From Marasmius tenuissimus (lineage: Eukaryota; Basidiomycota; Agaricomycetes; Agaricales; Marasmiaceae), in the NCBI GenBank assembly GCA_029532415.1, contig JAQOTA010000060.1, positions 620,001 to 684,000 on the forward strand: a DNA stretch of 64,000 nt, in the 5' to 3' direction. The notes under the pieces are model-generated. The model was not told the origin of the DNA, searched no databases, and was given only the letters and a program-made list of their open reading frames with translations. Shown piece by piece: positions 47,471-60,100 of this stretch; the stretch's first letter is position 1; every line of letters begins with the position of its first letter. The translations under genes were made by a program, and so were the position numbers.

Positions 47471-47967
47471 GCTTGTGCAGAAGGAGAGGTCCTGGAACAA
47501 GGGACCCAGGAGGTGCAATTATATCAGCGAGAGGCATTCCGTCGCAATGTCGCATATCATTGCAAATAGGTTTCATGAATCATGGACCTGTCCAAGAGCT
47601 TTGGACAGGTCGCTACTCCGCTGGTGGTTTCAGAGCTAAAAAGCTGATACAAATCTTGCCTGTATTCATTTTTACCCGCTCTTTTGGCTGTAAAAATGCA
47701 GTTGCCAGGTTCTCGAATGGATGAGCCGGGACTGTGGCTGCGATGGCATGCGCGTCAGAGACAAGAGGCTCACGATCGCGAAAGCGCCCGCCGGTCCCCG
47801 GAGCTTACAGGCGCCGAAATGCCGAGATTGTAACACCTTGGCCCTGATTGGCTCACGGAGGTCACCGGTCTTCCGAATTCACGCGACTGTTGCAAGCGGT
47901 GATCCTGTTCGAGCATATTCCCCGCCTTTATTCCTTCCTCTCCTTTTCGTCACTGTCCGCATCGTCC
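47471..47967. promoter_or_regulatory. Divergent spacer with CCAAT box before SDH2
   Basis: ATTGG (CCAAT on the minus strand), within CTGATTGGCTCACG at 47844-47857, lies about 120 bp before the SDH2 start. CCAAT boxes are HAP-complex sites typical of respiratory genes. This is a motif match only. Confidence 0.5.
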
Positions 47968-49138
47968 ATGCAGGCCTCAATTTCCTCTGCTCTTCGTGTC
48001 GCCTCAAGGCGAGTTGCTCGCCCTCAGGTTAGAGCATTCTCTTCAACGATCCCGGCTTTCCAGGCAGAGCCTCTGCAGAAGCCGGTTGAGAACAAGGAGT
48101 TCAAGATTTATCGTTGGGTAGGCATCCTTACCTGGCTCTTTCGTCGACGTCAAGCTGAACTTTTGCAATTTAGAACCCTGATGAGCCCGACAAGAAGCCT
48201 ACCTTGCAGTCTTATACTATCGACCTCAACCAGTGTGGACCTATGGTACGTCAGATTCCAATAAGGTGGATCGTGTTTTCGTTTCTGTTACTCATATCCT
48301 CTTTCTTGGCTTTCTGTCGTAGATTCTCGATGCTCTCATCAAAATCAAGAACGAAATCGACCCAACTCTGACCTTCCGAAGGTCTTGCAGAGAGGGAATT
48401 TGTGGTTCTTGTGCAATGAACATCGACGGTCAGAACACGCTTGCGTGTCTCTGCAGAATCGACAGGAATACCTCCAAGGATTCTAAAGTCTATCCCTTGC
48501 CACACAGTGCGTCTCTGTCTTACTTTCTTTCTCAGCTTCTCTGTAACGCCGTTTGCAGTGTACATCGTCAAGGACTTGGTTCCTGACCTCACGCAGTTCT
48601 ACAAGCAGTACAAATCTATTGAACCTTACCTCCAGAACGACAACGTTCCGGAGAAAGGTTAGTAAAGCTGTAACTATGGCTTCCATTCAGGTGACTGACA
48701 TCATCTGCAGAGCACCTCCAATCCCAAGAAGACCGTCGTAAACTCGATGGACTGTACGAGTGCATCCTTTGTGCATGCTGTTCTACGTCTTGCCCTTCGT
48801 ACTGGTGGAATCAAGACGAGTATCTCGGACCGGCTACTTTGATGCAGGCTTACCGGTGGATCGCGGATTCTCGGGTGCGTCTCTCGGCTTATGATTGTGA
48901 CTGGCGGTTCTCACTCCGAATATTCCCTACAGGACTCGAAGGGTGCCGAGCGTAAGGAGAAGCTGCAGAACGAGATGAGCATGTACAGATGTCACACAAT
49001 CTTTAACTGTGAGTAACCGATGGATTTGCACCTCACCTCAAATGTTAATCTTCTCGTTCAGGCTCCCGAACCTGCCCCAAGGGACTCAACCCTGCCATGG
49101 CTATTGCGAAGATCAAGCTCGAGTTGGCGGCTGATTAG
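47968..49138 (+). CDS. SDH2: Succinate dehydrogenase iron-sulfur subunit
   Basis: This is subunit B of mitochondrial complex II, carrying electrons from succinate to ubiquinone. The presequence is [20 protein letters not shown] with a likely cleavage near RAFSST. The 2Fe-2S ligands are [15 protein letters not shown] and LAC. The 4Fe-4S site is [12 protein letters not shown]. The 3Fe-4S site is [17 protein letters not shown], where the His after the first Cys is the wild-type residue near the quinone site. The frame is broken into seven exons by introns at conserved places (YRW|NPDEP, GPM|ILDAL, PLPH|MYIVKD, EKE|HLQSQ, DSR|DSKGA, FN|CSRTC). It ends KIKLELAAD at 49138, tail to tail with TRM112. 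Confidence 0.95.
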
Positions 49139-49288
49139 TGGGTCTGCATGAACTCTTTGGACCCTTTATCATCATGTACCATTCACACTCTTGCACTTTC
49201 CGGTGGTATTTATACGTACAGCAGCATTGGATGTAATCTAAAATCGTCAAACACGGATAAATATCCTAACTGAACTTGCGGTGGCGAC

Positions 49289-49843
49289 CTAGCCTATCTC
49301 GTGCTCAGCAAGCAGCTGTAAGTTCAAAGTTTTGCGTGTCAATGTTTCTTCGCGACCCAAAGGACATTGTAAACGTACCATGTTCGGTATTCCATTTGAG
49401 ATGGGATAGTTGTGGCTACAGTTAGGGCAGATCATGATCCCTTCCTCGACGTGTATCTGGGCGAAAGAAAGGTAAATTCACAATCCTACAGTGTTACTCG
49501 AACGATCGAACCTCGAGCAGGACGTGGTGTAAATTTTTGAGGAAATCATCGTCTAACATTTCGGGTTGCTCGTTTGGAAGAGACGTATCACCCAGCTACA
49601 CACACATACAAGCGTCAGTGAGTCGATTGATCGCTGTCAGTTCTCCATCGACGTACGTGCCTCCTTTGCAGAATCGACGAGAGCTTTCCATTCCAATTTG
49701 GTGAGGAAGTTTTTGACGAAATCGGGGTTGAACTCTGCTTCCCGGATTTCTACTTGGACATCCTTGAACTTGAGAGGGAAGTTGTTGGCATTACAGCCTT
49801 TTGCGTGGCAGGCGAGGAGATTGTGGGTTATTAGGCGAACCAT
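49289..49843 (-). CDS. TRM112: TRM112-like methyltransferase activator
   Basis: This is the small zinc protein that binds and activates several methyltransferases (Trm9, Trm11, Mtq2, Bud23). The start MVRLITHNLLACHAKGC at 49843 fits the family. The N-terminal Cys pair (LLACHAKGC) and the C-terminal pair (GIMICPNCSHNYPISNGIPN) form the zinc site. The ending MLLAEHEIG is the family signature. The middle helical region is NPDFVKNFLTKLEWKALVDS. Introns are three, short. The start codon is 196 bp from that of NAR1, in the opposite direction. Confidence 0.92.
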
Positions 49844-50039
49844 TCTGTGAATGGACTTTGAGAAAAAATGGGGGTTGTGGGAAGCGCCGAGTTGGGATCG
49901 CGGGGGCGCGCGAGTTGCGCGCACGCCATTACTCAGCCAGAATTTTTCAGAGTGAGCAAGTCATCATACCCGGAGGTGAGTGTCGAGTCTTGCTTTCGAT
50001 CCTTCATCTACTGACTTGTTCACCCTACTGACCCTGCTC

Positions 50040-52435
50040 ATGACTTTCTCTGGTGCTCTAGTTTGTCGTTATCTCGTCTATGATCGTTACTTGACATACC
50101 GACCTTGCCTTTGATCCCTTTTCGCAGACCCTTACCGATCTGAATGACTTTATCACTCCCTCTCAGGCCTGCATCAAACCAGTAGAACAGGTCCAAGTCC
50201 AGGAGAATGACAGTAAAAATGATGCAGCTGCTTCGGTATGTTCTTAGAATATTTCCTTTTTCCCTCATCTCGCTTACAGGTTTACTGTACTATCCACCTT
50301 GGGGCAGACGGAAATCCGTATCGATCTGAACGGGGCCTATTATGAAGTCACAACGGAAGGTCATGCAAGAAACAATGGATCCGTGAATGAGGGTGCCGGA
50401 GATTCTGGGGATACCAGCGGAAGGAAGTTGGAGCAAGCCCAGGTCAGCTTGAACGATTGCCTAGCATGTAGGTGAGCATTCCAGCGCCTTTTCCGTATTC
50501 TTCAATGACTCAGAAATGACGACCTTAAACGACAGCGGCTGCATCACTTCAGCAGAATCCGTGCTCATTACGCTTCAGTCACATACCGAAGTCCTCAGTT
50601 TTCTCGAATCGAACGCCTTGATTTCGCCTGTGTCAAAGCAGAAGATTCCAGTCATCTCTATATCTCCACAAACTTTGGCCTCGTTGGCAGCTTCTTTGAC
50701 ATTCCACAACAACGACCCTCACCAGCCACCCATCACACCACGTCAAGTTCTTCGTCGATTACGTGTCTTTTGCAAGGAAGTGCTTGGGTTTCGATTTGTG
50801 TTTGATACAACGTTTGCCAGACATGTGGCGTTACAGGAACATGTGAAGGAATTCATCGAGAGGAAAGAGTCGCACAAAGCAAGAGCTAGAAATGTGCCTT
50901 CTCATGGCGATTCGACGGAACCTCCGAGGTTACCGATGCTTGCGAGTGCATGTCCAGGCTGGATATGTTACGCCGAGAAGACACATGCGGAGATGTTACC
51001 CTTTATCTCCAATACCAAAAGTCCACAACAAGTCATGGGAACGCTGGTGAAAGAATGGATGGGGAGAAAGTGGGGTAGAACGTGAGCACTTTGACGGGAT
51101 TCCTCTTTCTTTGTGCATTTCAATAATTGACGATCTTGTCCTCTCTGTTTTCCTCTGCTTTGTTTTGACACGACTTTTTAATCTCGACCTTCGCGAATCG
51201 ATTTCAAACTCCACGAACATCTACCCTGCACGTCTTGTGTCTTTTTCTTTTTTTCATGGCTCCAGACCTGCAGATATTTACCATGTCACAGTCATGCCGT
51301 GTTATGACAAGAAACTCGAGGCATCACGAAGTGACTTTTACAACGAGGTCTACTCAACACGCGACGTCGACTGTGTCATTACTACCGGGGAGCTAGAGAG
51401 GCTAGTCCAGGAGACAAAGTTTAATTTGAGCGAGCCAGTACCCGGGGAGTTGGCCATACCATCGACGCCCTCGACATCTTATCTCTCGGTGCCCGCTGAG
51501 ACCCAAACTGTGACTAGCAACTCCGGAGAGTCGACCACGGGGCCGGAGTGGTCGGAAGATTCGATACCGGAACTTCTGCAACATCCCGGGAGTTCCTCCG
51601 GCTCCTACCTCCAGTCGATAATATCACATATCACCCACACCTCGAAAGAACCCTTAGAGCTTTCGGTGAAGCAGATCCGGAATGCAGACTATGAGGAGTA
51701 CGTTCTCAGGAAACGTAGAAAAGAAGGTGACCAAGGTGAAACAGAGGGAGTGGGGAAAGGGAAGGAGAAGAAGGCGAGGTGGTGTTCAAGGGAGCGAAAT
51801 GCTACGGGTTCAGGAATCTCCAGAACGTGGTGAGAAAGGTTGGGAAGGAGAGTGGCGTACGGACAGACGTGGGTGCCGCAGGTAGGCTTGCCGGCAGGGC
51901 CAAGGCAACTGTTATCAGAAGAGGAAGAAGAGGTGCCGGAGATGCGATGAGCACGAGCAAAACCACGGGTTACGACTATATTGAAGTCATGGCGTGTCCA
52001 GGTGGGTGCATTAATGGTGGCGGGCAATTGAAGCCTCCGATCGTGATGCCTACAAACGCGACTGCTACGCCGGGAGGAGCTTTGCTAGATGAAGAAGGTT
52101 TCACGCGCGATTGGGGTAGCGAGGGTGTTTCCTCTGATGTGCGATGGGGTAATAGAGAGTGGAATAAGAAGGTAGAGGAAACTTACTGGCACGGTTCACC
52201 TGTGTCAATGCCTTCAGGCACCTCCGATGGAGATAACGCAGAAGCAAAGGAGTCTGGGGAAATAAAGCTCGCGGGGCAGGGTTCAACGAACCATATGACA
52301 AGGATAACGGATCAGCTTTACATCGATATCGCGATCGGGCTCTCTAACAAGGTGGCGGACCCATCTATTGGTCCGTTCAGGACTCGGTATCGTGCGGTCG
52401 AGAGTGAAGTGATAGGTTTGGCTGTAAAGTGGTAG
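50040..52435 (+). CDS. NAR1: Cytosolic Fe-S assembly factor NAR1
   Basis: This hydrogenase-like protein acts in the CIA pathway, which loads Fe-S clusters onto cytosolic and nuclear proteins. The start MTFSGALTLTDLNDF at 50040 is spliced over intron 50061-50127. The N-terminal cluster ligands are the Cys in SQACIKP and DCLACSGC. H-cluster-type motifs follow: ASACPGWICYAEKTH, VTVMPCYDKKLEASR, and MACPGGCINGGGQ. The C-terminus is ESEVIGLAVKW, and the final Trp is usual. A frame step occurs in a purine-rich stretch at about 51735-51778, between YVLRKRRKEG and EVVFKGAKCYGFRNLQN. One base seems missing there. Intron 50472-50532 splits CLAC|SGC. Everything else is intact, so I take the step as a sequence error. 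Confidence 0.88.
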
Positions 52436-53448
52436 AAGCGTCATAGGATGGACATTGTAATACAGTATCTTCGCATCGTCCTTTTTTCCTTTTAGTCCAT
52501 CGACGATCCATCATCCGCAGCAGGGCCGGACGCGCGAGAGTCAATTACATCCGTATGCAGGGGGCCGGAAATCGTTCCCCTTGAGATTGAATTCGTCCAC
52601 CAGGTATTGGTTCGACCGGTCCTGCAGGAGCCTGCAGTATGTACTTGGATCTGGCTGTTCATCGATCTCCGGTCCCAATCGACCGCTAGAGAACAGGAAG
52701 ACCAAGTACGACCATGTCTAGCCAGGGTTGATGAAAAAGAAAGAAAAACGGCGTTCTTGTCTCTTTTTCCTTTCTTCTCAAGCAACGGCTAGAAACGTTC
52801 GTGTTTTTCTCATGTGCTGGCCCTTGCTCCACGAGTTTGAGCATCTTTCTGGAGCTTTCTGGTCCGCCACAATACTTTTTCCTTGTATCTTTGTGCACGG
52901 CGCCTGTGACGCAACTTGCGTCAATACCCGAACCTCCGACGACGGCGACCACAGGTTTGCATTCCATTTCCGAGGTTGAATGAACAAGCAAGCTCGCGAA
53001 GAAAGAAAAAACATTTTACGGAGGGACACGCTCCACAGCATCATTTGATTATCTCTATCGATAGTTGTTGCCATAGGATTCAGATCCGAACCCACAACCT
53101 GTAACTGGAATGCGAGGTGGTCTCGACTCTAAGCCTATTGGAGCCTCTGCCGACGCACACCCAAGTACCGGGATCGGAAATGAAAACGAAAAAAGAACAA
53201 TGGGACTACCAGCTTCATGCCGCCGGCCAGGTATAACGGTAGGTAGAACAATGTATTCAGCAGACCTGTAGACGGATCCTCTGCAGGTTGTGAAAGGCGC
53301 AAAGTAACGTACGAATCCCACGTAGTCCCGGAGGAGAACAATAAGAGCGACATTCATGGGCGTCATATCGTATCCCGCGGCTTCAACATGAGAGGCGGCA
53401 TCCTAATCCATTTCGAGTTCCTCCTAGATCCTTCCCTTGCGTGGCGCG
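52436..53448. other. About 1 kb without a recognised gene
   Basis: Short frames exist on both strands. The best is on the minus strand near 53365-53135, where an intron removing GTGGGA...TGCAG would give MTPMNVALIVLLRDYEDPST and GLLNTLFYLPLYLAGGMKL, a possible small membrane protein. I cannot match it to a family, so I do not call it. Confidence 0.35.
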
Positions 53449-55278
53449 CTAGATGGCGGTTCGTTCCGGAAATGAGGACGACAAAACCTCGGCCGACGAC
53501 GATGAATCAGGTTCCGGGCTTGAATGTCGTCTCGGCTTGTAGATTATCGCAATGATCACTCCGAAAATCATGAGCATTAACAGGAAGATGCATTTCCGTC
53601 TCCCGGTGTTTTTCTGATATCTGCATGTGTATCGTTCGCGTGTGTGACCCAGAGATTGAATCGGAAAAGCAGAAAGTCGAGGACAAATTGGGTTTGAGAA
53701 GGTGAAGTGTAAGTGTGGAGTCGCGTGTGGGGTAAGGATGTTGGATAAACTCGCCTTGTGGCCGTATTGAGCTCCTTGACGGCCTCGTCCATCTGAACGG
53801 CAGTTTGCTCAATGTTGTATTCGACGCTGTCCAGTAGAGTTCCTTGATCGATGACAAGGGCAGAAAGGTCCTTGAATAGTTCAGCTAAGGACGAAATCGA
53901 CTTTGCGATTTCAGATATTTCGCGGTCGCGGCTCTGTAGATCAACAGGATCTGCTTGGGAAAGCGATAACGATTGTGATTGCGTATGTGTCTGTAGGAGG
54001 GTTGAGGCCGATTGAGAAGATATTTCGCGTCAAGATTATCCCATCATGACAAGGGCGTGAAATCGAAGCAAATAGATAGTGAAACAGATGTGGTGCCGAG
54101 GAGGAATGGTCGTATACGAATGGGTTTACAACAAGGGATACAGAGATACCAGAAAATAGTTGTCAGAGAGCGTGGCGTCGAGAGGACTAATGGAACTCAC
54201 CGCCGCTTGCACGTCATCGTCCACAGCACTCATCCCAGCTGAACCTCTAAGCGATATGGTGCCTGAGGCAATCAAGAGATCCTGATTCTTTATCGCATGA
54301 CCCTGCAGTTCTGTCGACAAATAAGTTTAGAAAGAACGTTAAGCCAGTAGAAGGCATGAACATGAGCAGATGCAAGCGACGGGTCGAGTCCCATGACATG
54401 GGATTTAATGTGACGCAGAAAGGGGCATAGGAGTACGCGTTGTGTACGGGGACATGAGGTACAACACGCGAGGCGTGCGCGGAAAAATAACGGAGGCAGA
54501 AAGGTGAAAAGAACGCGACACATACTTTCCATATATATCCTCTGTTTTTTCCGGAAGGTAGCGCTCAAGTCTTGTACCTTCGCGGCGAGACCACGTTGAA
54601 CATTCTTAGCTGCTTGTGCCTCGGACTTTGATGCGTCGGAATGCGATGGAGGAAACTGATGACTGTTTGTAGGGGTAACTCGTTGTATTAGAGATTGACA
54701 AGTTCGAAAATCCTATATGAGGAAAACGTGTTTAAAGATGAAGGGTGATTACTGTAAGTAGTACTTGCCTTTGTTATATCAGTTGTCATTGCCTCAATCT
54801 CCTGCTCCTCGCGAGATCGGTCCGTGAACCCGGGAAGGACGTGTTTGGCATGCAATTTCTCGAGCTGCGCAACTGTGTACGCGTCGTAAGGCGCTGTATG
54901 TGACACGTTTAAAACGACACGAGGGAAATAGCCATACTTTTCGCTTGTGTGTCTGCAAGAACGAGATGAACCTGTTCTGAAATGTCTACCCTGGTGAGTG
55001 AAATGATAATTCAGCACAATGAGAACAATGAAAGCGGTATTTGTGACCGCATAAAGAGAGACTGACCACTTGGGGGGAAGATCCAGGTCAATAGCAGTGT
55101 GATTGTCGGACATAAGACCTTGCTGCTCATCATCTGGAGTGGCGTAGGGATCATCATATGAATTTCTTCTTCTTGAACGAGAGAATCTGGTAGACGAAGA
55201 TCTGGAATCACGGTAAGAGAGAAAGAGGCCTGTCCGTGAACGGGAGGTAACAGCGACGGTGGTGGTGGTGGGATTCAT
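53449..55278 (-). CDS. TLG2: TLG2/syntaxin-16-type Qa-SNARE
   Basis: This is a t-SNARE for trans-Golgi/endosome fusion. The start MNPTTTTVAVTSRSRTGLFL is followed by SYRDSRSS, the N-terminal peptide usual for Tlg2 that binds Vps45. The Habc part includes DISEQVHLVLADTQAK and AQLEKLHAKHVLPGFTD. The SNARE helix is SLAELFKDLSALVIDQGTLL, DSVEYNIEQTAVQMDEAVKE, with the zero-layer Gln in VIDQGT. A C-terminal anchor follows (KCIFLLMLMIFGVIIAIIY), then a Ser-rich tail that reaches the lumen. The intron after PPK has a GTCAGT donor. Six or more introns are inferred. The tail (SPEPDSSSSAEVLSSSF) is longer than in yeast. Confidence 0.87.
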
Positions 55279-55458
55279 GGTATGGGTGACATAACATGAG
55301 GCAGTCCCATAAGGGGAAGGAGGCCGTTTTTGGCAACCCTGTTAGCCGGAGAAAGCTGGGCGCCGGAAAGGGCGGATGTGTGACGCACTTACTCCGGGCG
55401 TGACGGTGACCACCGAATATTCTAGCCTGATTTGAACTCCGCGCAACCGCGTCACTGC

Positions 55459-55466
55459 TATAAAAG
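55459..55466 (+). promoter_or_regulatory. TATA box of the Cys-rich gene
   Basis: TATAAAAG lies 82 bp before the start codon at 55548. The distance suits a core promoter. The opposite gene (TLG2) starts 181 bp away. Confidence 0.5.
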
Positions 55467-55547
55467 CATCCATGTCTTCCGCTTCCCCGCTGTCCCCTTT
55501 TTCAACAGCAAATTCGCCTGTTCAGCTTTCCATTTGAATTGCTCACA

Positions 55548-55972
55548 ATGTGCAACCTTGAAACGTGAGCAATATACCCATATTTTTCTCGTTCCTCCTC
55601 GCTGACACCTCGTTTTCCGATTTCTAGGGAGGGAACCAAGTATGGTTGTGGTCATTATGTCAAGGTGACTCCGATCTACCCTCGGCCAAGGCACGTTTTC
55701 GATAATGCTCATCCATCTTCCCAGACGAAGGATGTAAGGAAACTCGACTGTGGTCGCACTACCTGCACACTCTCATCACGGCATCCGAGGAACTGTAACT
55801 CACCGGACTGCAACTTGGTGCGTCGTTCAATGTTCTATGCTTTCTGTCACTCCGGTATTCATGAATGTTCCAGTACTATGGTCCTGATCGCAAAGAAACT
55901 ATCACCCATTCTACCGAAGAATACTGTCCTCCGTGCCATTACTGGTTCAAGACGCAACGAGGTCTGCGATGA
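55548..55972 (+). CDS. Small Cys/His-rich protein, unknown
   Basis: It is spliced from four exons. It starts MCNLETEGTKYGCGHYVK, then TKDVRKLDCGRTTCTLSSRH, PRNCNSPDCNL, and YYGPDRKETITHSTEEYCPP, and ends CHYWFKTQRGLR. The spacing CGH...DC...C...H...C...C...CxxC suggests bound zinc. I recall similar short proteins being widespread in Agaricomycetes, but I know no function. It is about 90 residues, has no signal peptide and is probably cytosolic or nuclear. The frame is open only after removing introns 55578-55627, 55663-55719 and 55818-55873. Confidence 0.7.
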
Positions 55973-57145
55973 CCGATGGACCGTGTTGTCCCATCTATTG
56001 ACGCTGCAAATGACCGCTGGTCCCGCTGGTCGAACCTACGCTACTGCAACCACCTCTGCTGTTTTCGCATTTGTTTTCGCCACATCGCCGCATTCTCATC
56101 ATCATCGTCCTCATCAACGCTATTGTATCCGCCATAATCTTATTCCGAATAATTCCCCAGCATCATCATGCCAACAACCAACACAATGACACCTTCAATT
56201 TACCTGTATCATTACCTTTTGCTATCTTAGCTATCTATATCTATTCTGCACATGCTGGAATCATACGCCTGTGCATAGTTGTCGTGTAAACTACTCTACA
56301 CAGCGCTTCAAATACTATTCAATGTACAACTGTCTTATTTCTCGGAATACAGTCCAATCCCCCTAATGACGATTTGAAATCGCTCAAAATTTTGCCATGT
56401 GGGCGCCACTTTGTTTGATTTTTCCTGTCCAGTCACATTAGGCGCCGGTACTACTAAGCGCTCATACTATCTAGCCCGTGGGCAATGGGTGTTCCGTTTT
56501 CTACCCACTTCCTCCGTCGCCGTGATTACAAGTGTAATTACCCTCAAACCCTCTCGCAAGAACCAAACAGCCGGAGGTCATTTCGTGAACACGGTTTAGA
56601 GTTCTGCATGATATCGACGCGTCTTTCGGAAGTCATTGAACTTAAAGTTGCCTTTGGTTCTCGTCATTCTGCTGCGCAGCTTCGGTAGAGCCCCCGTCTC
56701 GGAGCGATCGAGAGAAATTCTTCCAAGGGGTGTGTAACACTGTACTCCGACTTGTTCATCAAATTACAAGTTATTCAATAACCCAAGGTTGAGGCGGCGG
56801 CTACCTGCGGCCCCTTCAAGCCGTGATTCGACCGGTATGATACTAGACTTCGTAGCGTTCCTGCCGTCGGAAAGCTCAAACCCCCGAGTTGAAAATCCGG
56901 GATACGAGCACTCTCAGCATTCCCTACGTCACGGTGGCAACGCGCCGCGAGCTCCTATCTCGACTCTAGGGCTTAAGATGTGACCGTTGCGTGACCAAAT
57001 TTCCCACGAACCCTCTTTCCCTTCTTTGTCGACTTGATCTCCCGTCCCAGGAAAGAGCTTCTTAGCTCGTCGCTCTGTGGACCTGCTCTCATTTCTTTCA
57101 GCCTTTCTTTCATTTCTTTTCTCATCACTATCGAATTGATTTGCC
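55973..57145. other. Gene-free stretch before MscS gene
   Basis: About 1.2 kb with only short frames. Its end (57010-57140) is a C/T-rich run with repeated TTTCTTTC, usual just before highly expressed fungal start codons. There is no repeat or RNA gene that I can see. Confidence 0.45.
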
Positions 57146-60100
57146 ATGTATCCTCCTCAACCTTTGGGGGTTTCTCAGAATCCTAGCGCGAATGCTTCAC
57201 AGACCTCCCTTCTCAGTCAACGGCAGACCCGGTTCGCTGAATCCACTTCACCAGATTTTGCCGAGCGTGGTGCAGTCCCCGGTATGCCCACCCCAAGTAT
57301 CGACAAACAGCATGGTAGACCAGGCATGAGTCGGAATTCGAGTTGGGACCTTCTCAAGAGATTCGAACATTCATATGAAGAGTTCGACTCTAGGAATGCG
57401 AGCGAGAATCACCTGGCATTTGCAGATGGAGATATGCCTCAGAACAAGGTACGTAGCCACGCTAAATCTGGTGGCACTGCTCCTAATTCTACCCAAGGTC
57501 GCGAAATTCTATCACTACTTGTTGAATGTGTCTATCGTAACAAGATGGTTCTTGTTTATCGTTCCAGTTATGGCTATCCTGTGGATTCCTGGTGCGTTGG
57601 TAGCTTTTTGAGGTCGAATTCTTCACTCATTCCGCTCTCTAGGTATTTTGCAGTTCACGTCGAAGCCAAACGGAGAGATTTGGGGTGTGAAGTTGCTTTG
57701 GTGGAGCATTTGGTTCAGCGTAGCTTGGGGAGGTGCGTACTATTCTTATTCGGGTTTAGACCCACTCTTTAACAATCTGGCTAGGCTGGTGGGCCTCTCT
57801 CGCTGCATCTCGTGTCCTCCCGGCAATTATTCGCTCTACCATTGGTGTCGTCGCTGTCGGGACTCGCAGGTACATCGACTGGGCAGCGGTTCTCCATCGT
57901 TACGTCGCTCTCTTTATGTGGACCCTAGCGATGTGGGTTGCCTATCAACCGCTGATCAATCGGAAGCAACGGGATGATACCTCCGACAACAACAAACACA
58001 TCGTCGACTTCATTGCAAAACTCCTGTTTGGGATCTACCTGTGTGCAGCGGCTTTATTGTTCGAGAAGTTTTCGATCCAATGGATTGCTGCAAAATTTCA
58101 TGAGAGGAGTTATGCAGGTGTGTAGTCGAATAGTTTTCGTGCGTTCTTGTTCACTAATATCGTTGGCAGAACGAATTGCCGATCAAAAGTTTGCAGTCAG
58201 GTCGCTGGTTACGCTCTATCGACACTCTTCAGACATACCTGGAAGGTCGGACACCCTGAAAGGAGCATCAGAAGGTACCCCGGCAGTCAAAACGCGCAAA
58301 TTCTTTAAGAAGGCTCTCAAGGGCGTCAGGATGGCGGCAACTACGACAACTACCGCCCTCGGAAACGTCGCTTCGGAAATTGCGGGCAGGTGAATACCTA
58401 TCAATTCTATTCATCTGCTCCCGGGCGCTCATTTCCCATAGTTCTGTTCTTCAGCCGAATTCGCCTCAGGCAATGGTCAAGACTGCCCTCGAGTCTGCCA
58501 ACAAGTCTCGTCTCCTTGCTCGCCGCTTGTTCTATTCTTTTGTCAAGCCCGGTTCGGAGTACATGTTCGTCGAGGATTTCGCTCGGTATTTCCCTTCTCA
58601 AGAAGAAGCAGATCGGGTGTTTGCGTTATTCGACAGAGGTAAGAGCCCGCAGAATGCGTCGGCATGTAAATCTTTCTCAAATATTTGTTTTCTCAAGATG
58701 GAAATGGCGATGCTTCCCGGGACGAGATCGAGATGGCATGCATGGACTTCCATCGCGAACAGCTCTCCATCGAGCACTCGATGCAGGATCTCGATAGCGC
58801 AGTAGGAAGGTTGGACAACATTCTCATGAGTTTATATGTCATCGTTGCGGCGTTGATTATCGCTGTCTGCCTGGTGAGTAACCATGCTGGCTGGTAAAAT
58901 ATCTCCATTCTATGTCTGATCTGCGTTCTTTCCGTGCGATGATGTAGGAGGCTCAGCTCGCTTCGCTCATTACTGGTGCCGGAACATTGATCCTCGGTGC
59001 GTATTTATCAGCATAGCATGGAGGGGTTCCAATTGCGACAACGATGTCACTGACTACGTTTCCTCGGCGTGTCATAGGTCTGAGCTGGCTCATTGGTGGC
59101 AGTCTCACGGAGGTTCTCACTAGTATCATCTTCTTGTTCATCAAACACCCGTTCGACGTTGGTGACCGAGTGGAGATCAGCAAGAGCACGTACACGATCA
59201 AGGAAATCAGACTGTTGACCACCATCATGGTGGATTCGACGAGTACGACTGTACAGGCACCGAACAAGGTGTTAAATGATTTGGTGCGTGTTATCATTCG
59301 GCCTCTTTTGATTCGTGGGTTTCATTAACCTTATATTTACTAGTTCATCCTCAACATGCGACGGAGCCCCCAACTCACGGAAACTTTCACATTTGAGGTC
59401 GCATATGATACAACGTTTGAACAGCTTGAGCAGTTGAGATCAAAGATGTTCTATTTCGTCCAAAGTCAGCGCCGCGATTATCTCCCTTCATTCGATGTGA
59501 ACGTCGTCGGTAAGTGATATTCATCGAGTGTATATCCCAGTCCAGACCACCGACCCCGCACTTCCCGACAGACTTCCCGGAACAGAAAAGCATGAAACTC
59601 AGCGCGGATATCAAATACAAGAGCAGTTCGCAGCAGAGTGCCCTTAAAAGTATGTAACGGGCGTCGTTTGATTGCTCCTTGCTGATGTTCTCCCTCTGCC
59701 TTACACCTTTCACATCTACCCCTTTCATCATTCTTCCTTTTTATTGTGTTCTTCTTACTCCCTCCTGCATAGCAAAACGTCGCAACCGATGGATCATTCA
59801 ACTAAAGACGACGCTAGCTGAGCTTGGTATCTATGGTCCTTCAGGCAACCCCGACTCTACGCCAGCGCCGAAGCGTTACACGGAAGTGCCGTGGTCGGAA
59901 GTAAAAGAAGAGGATGAAGTCAAACTCCCCCGCCCAATCAGCACTCAGGTACCCCCTCAAGGATGGCGCTTGTCTGATAACAATGCGGCTATGCGTCAGT
60001 GTTGAAGTGATCTAGTCGGCCGGTGGATAGCTAACGCGTTCCTGTGTTCTGTTCCTCTAGATAACGCTGCAGATAACATATTCGACAGTCCTTCCGAGCT

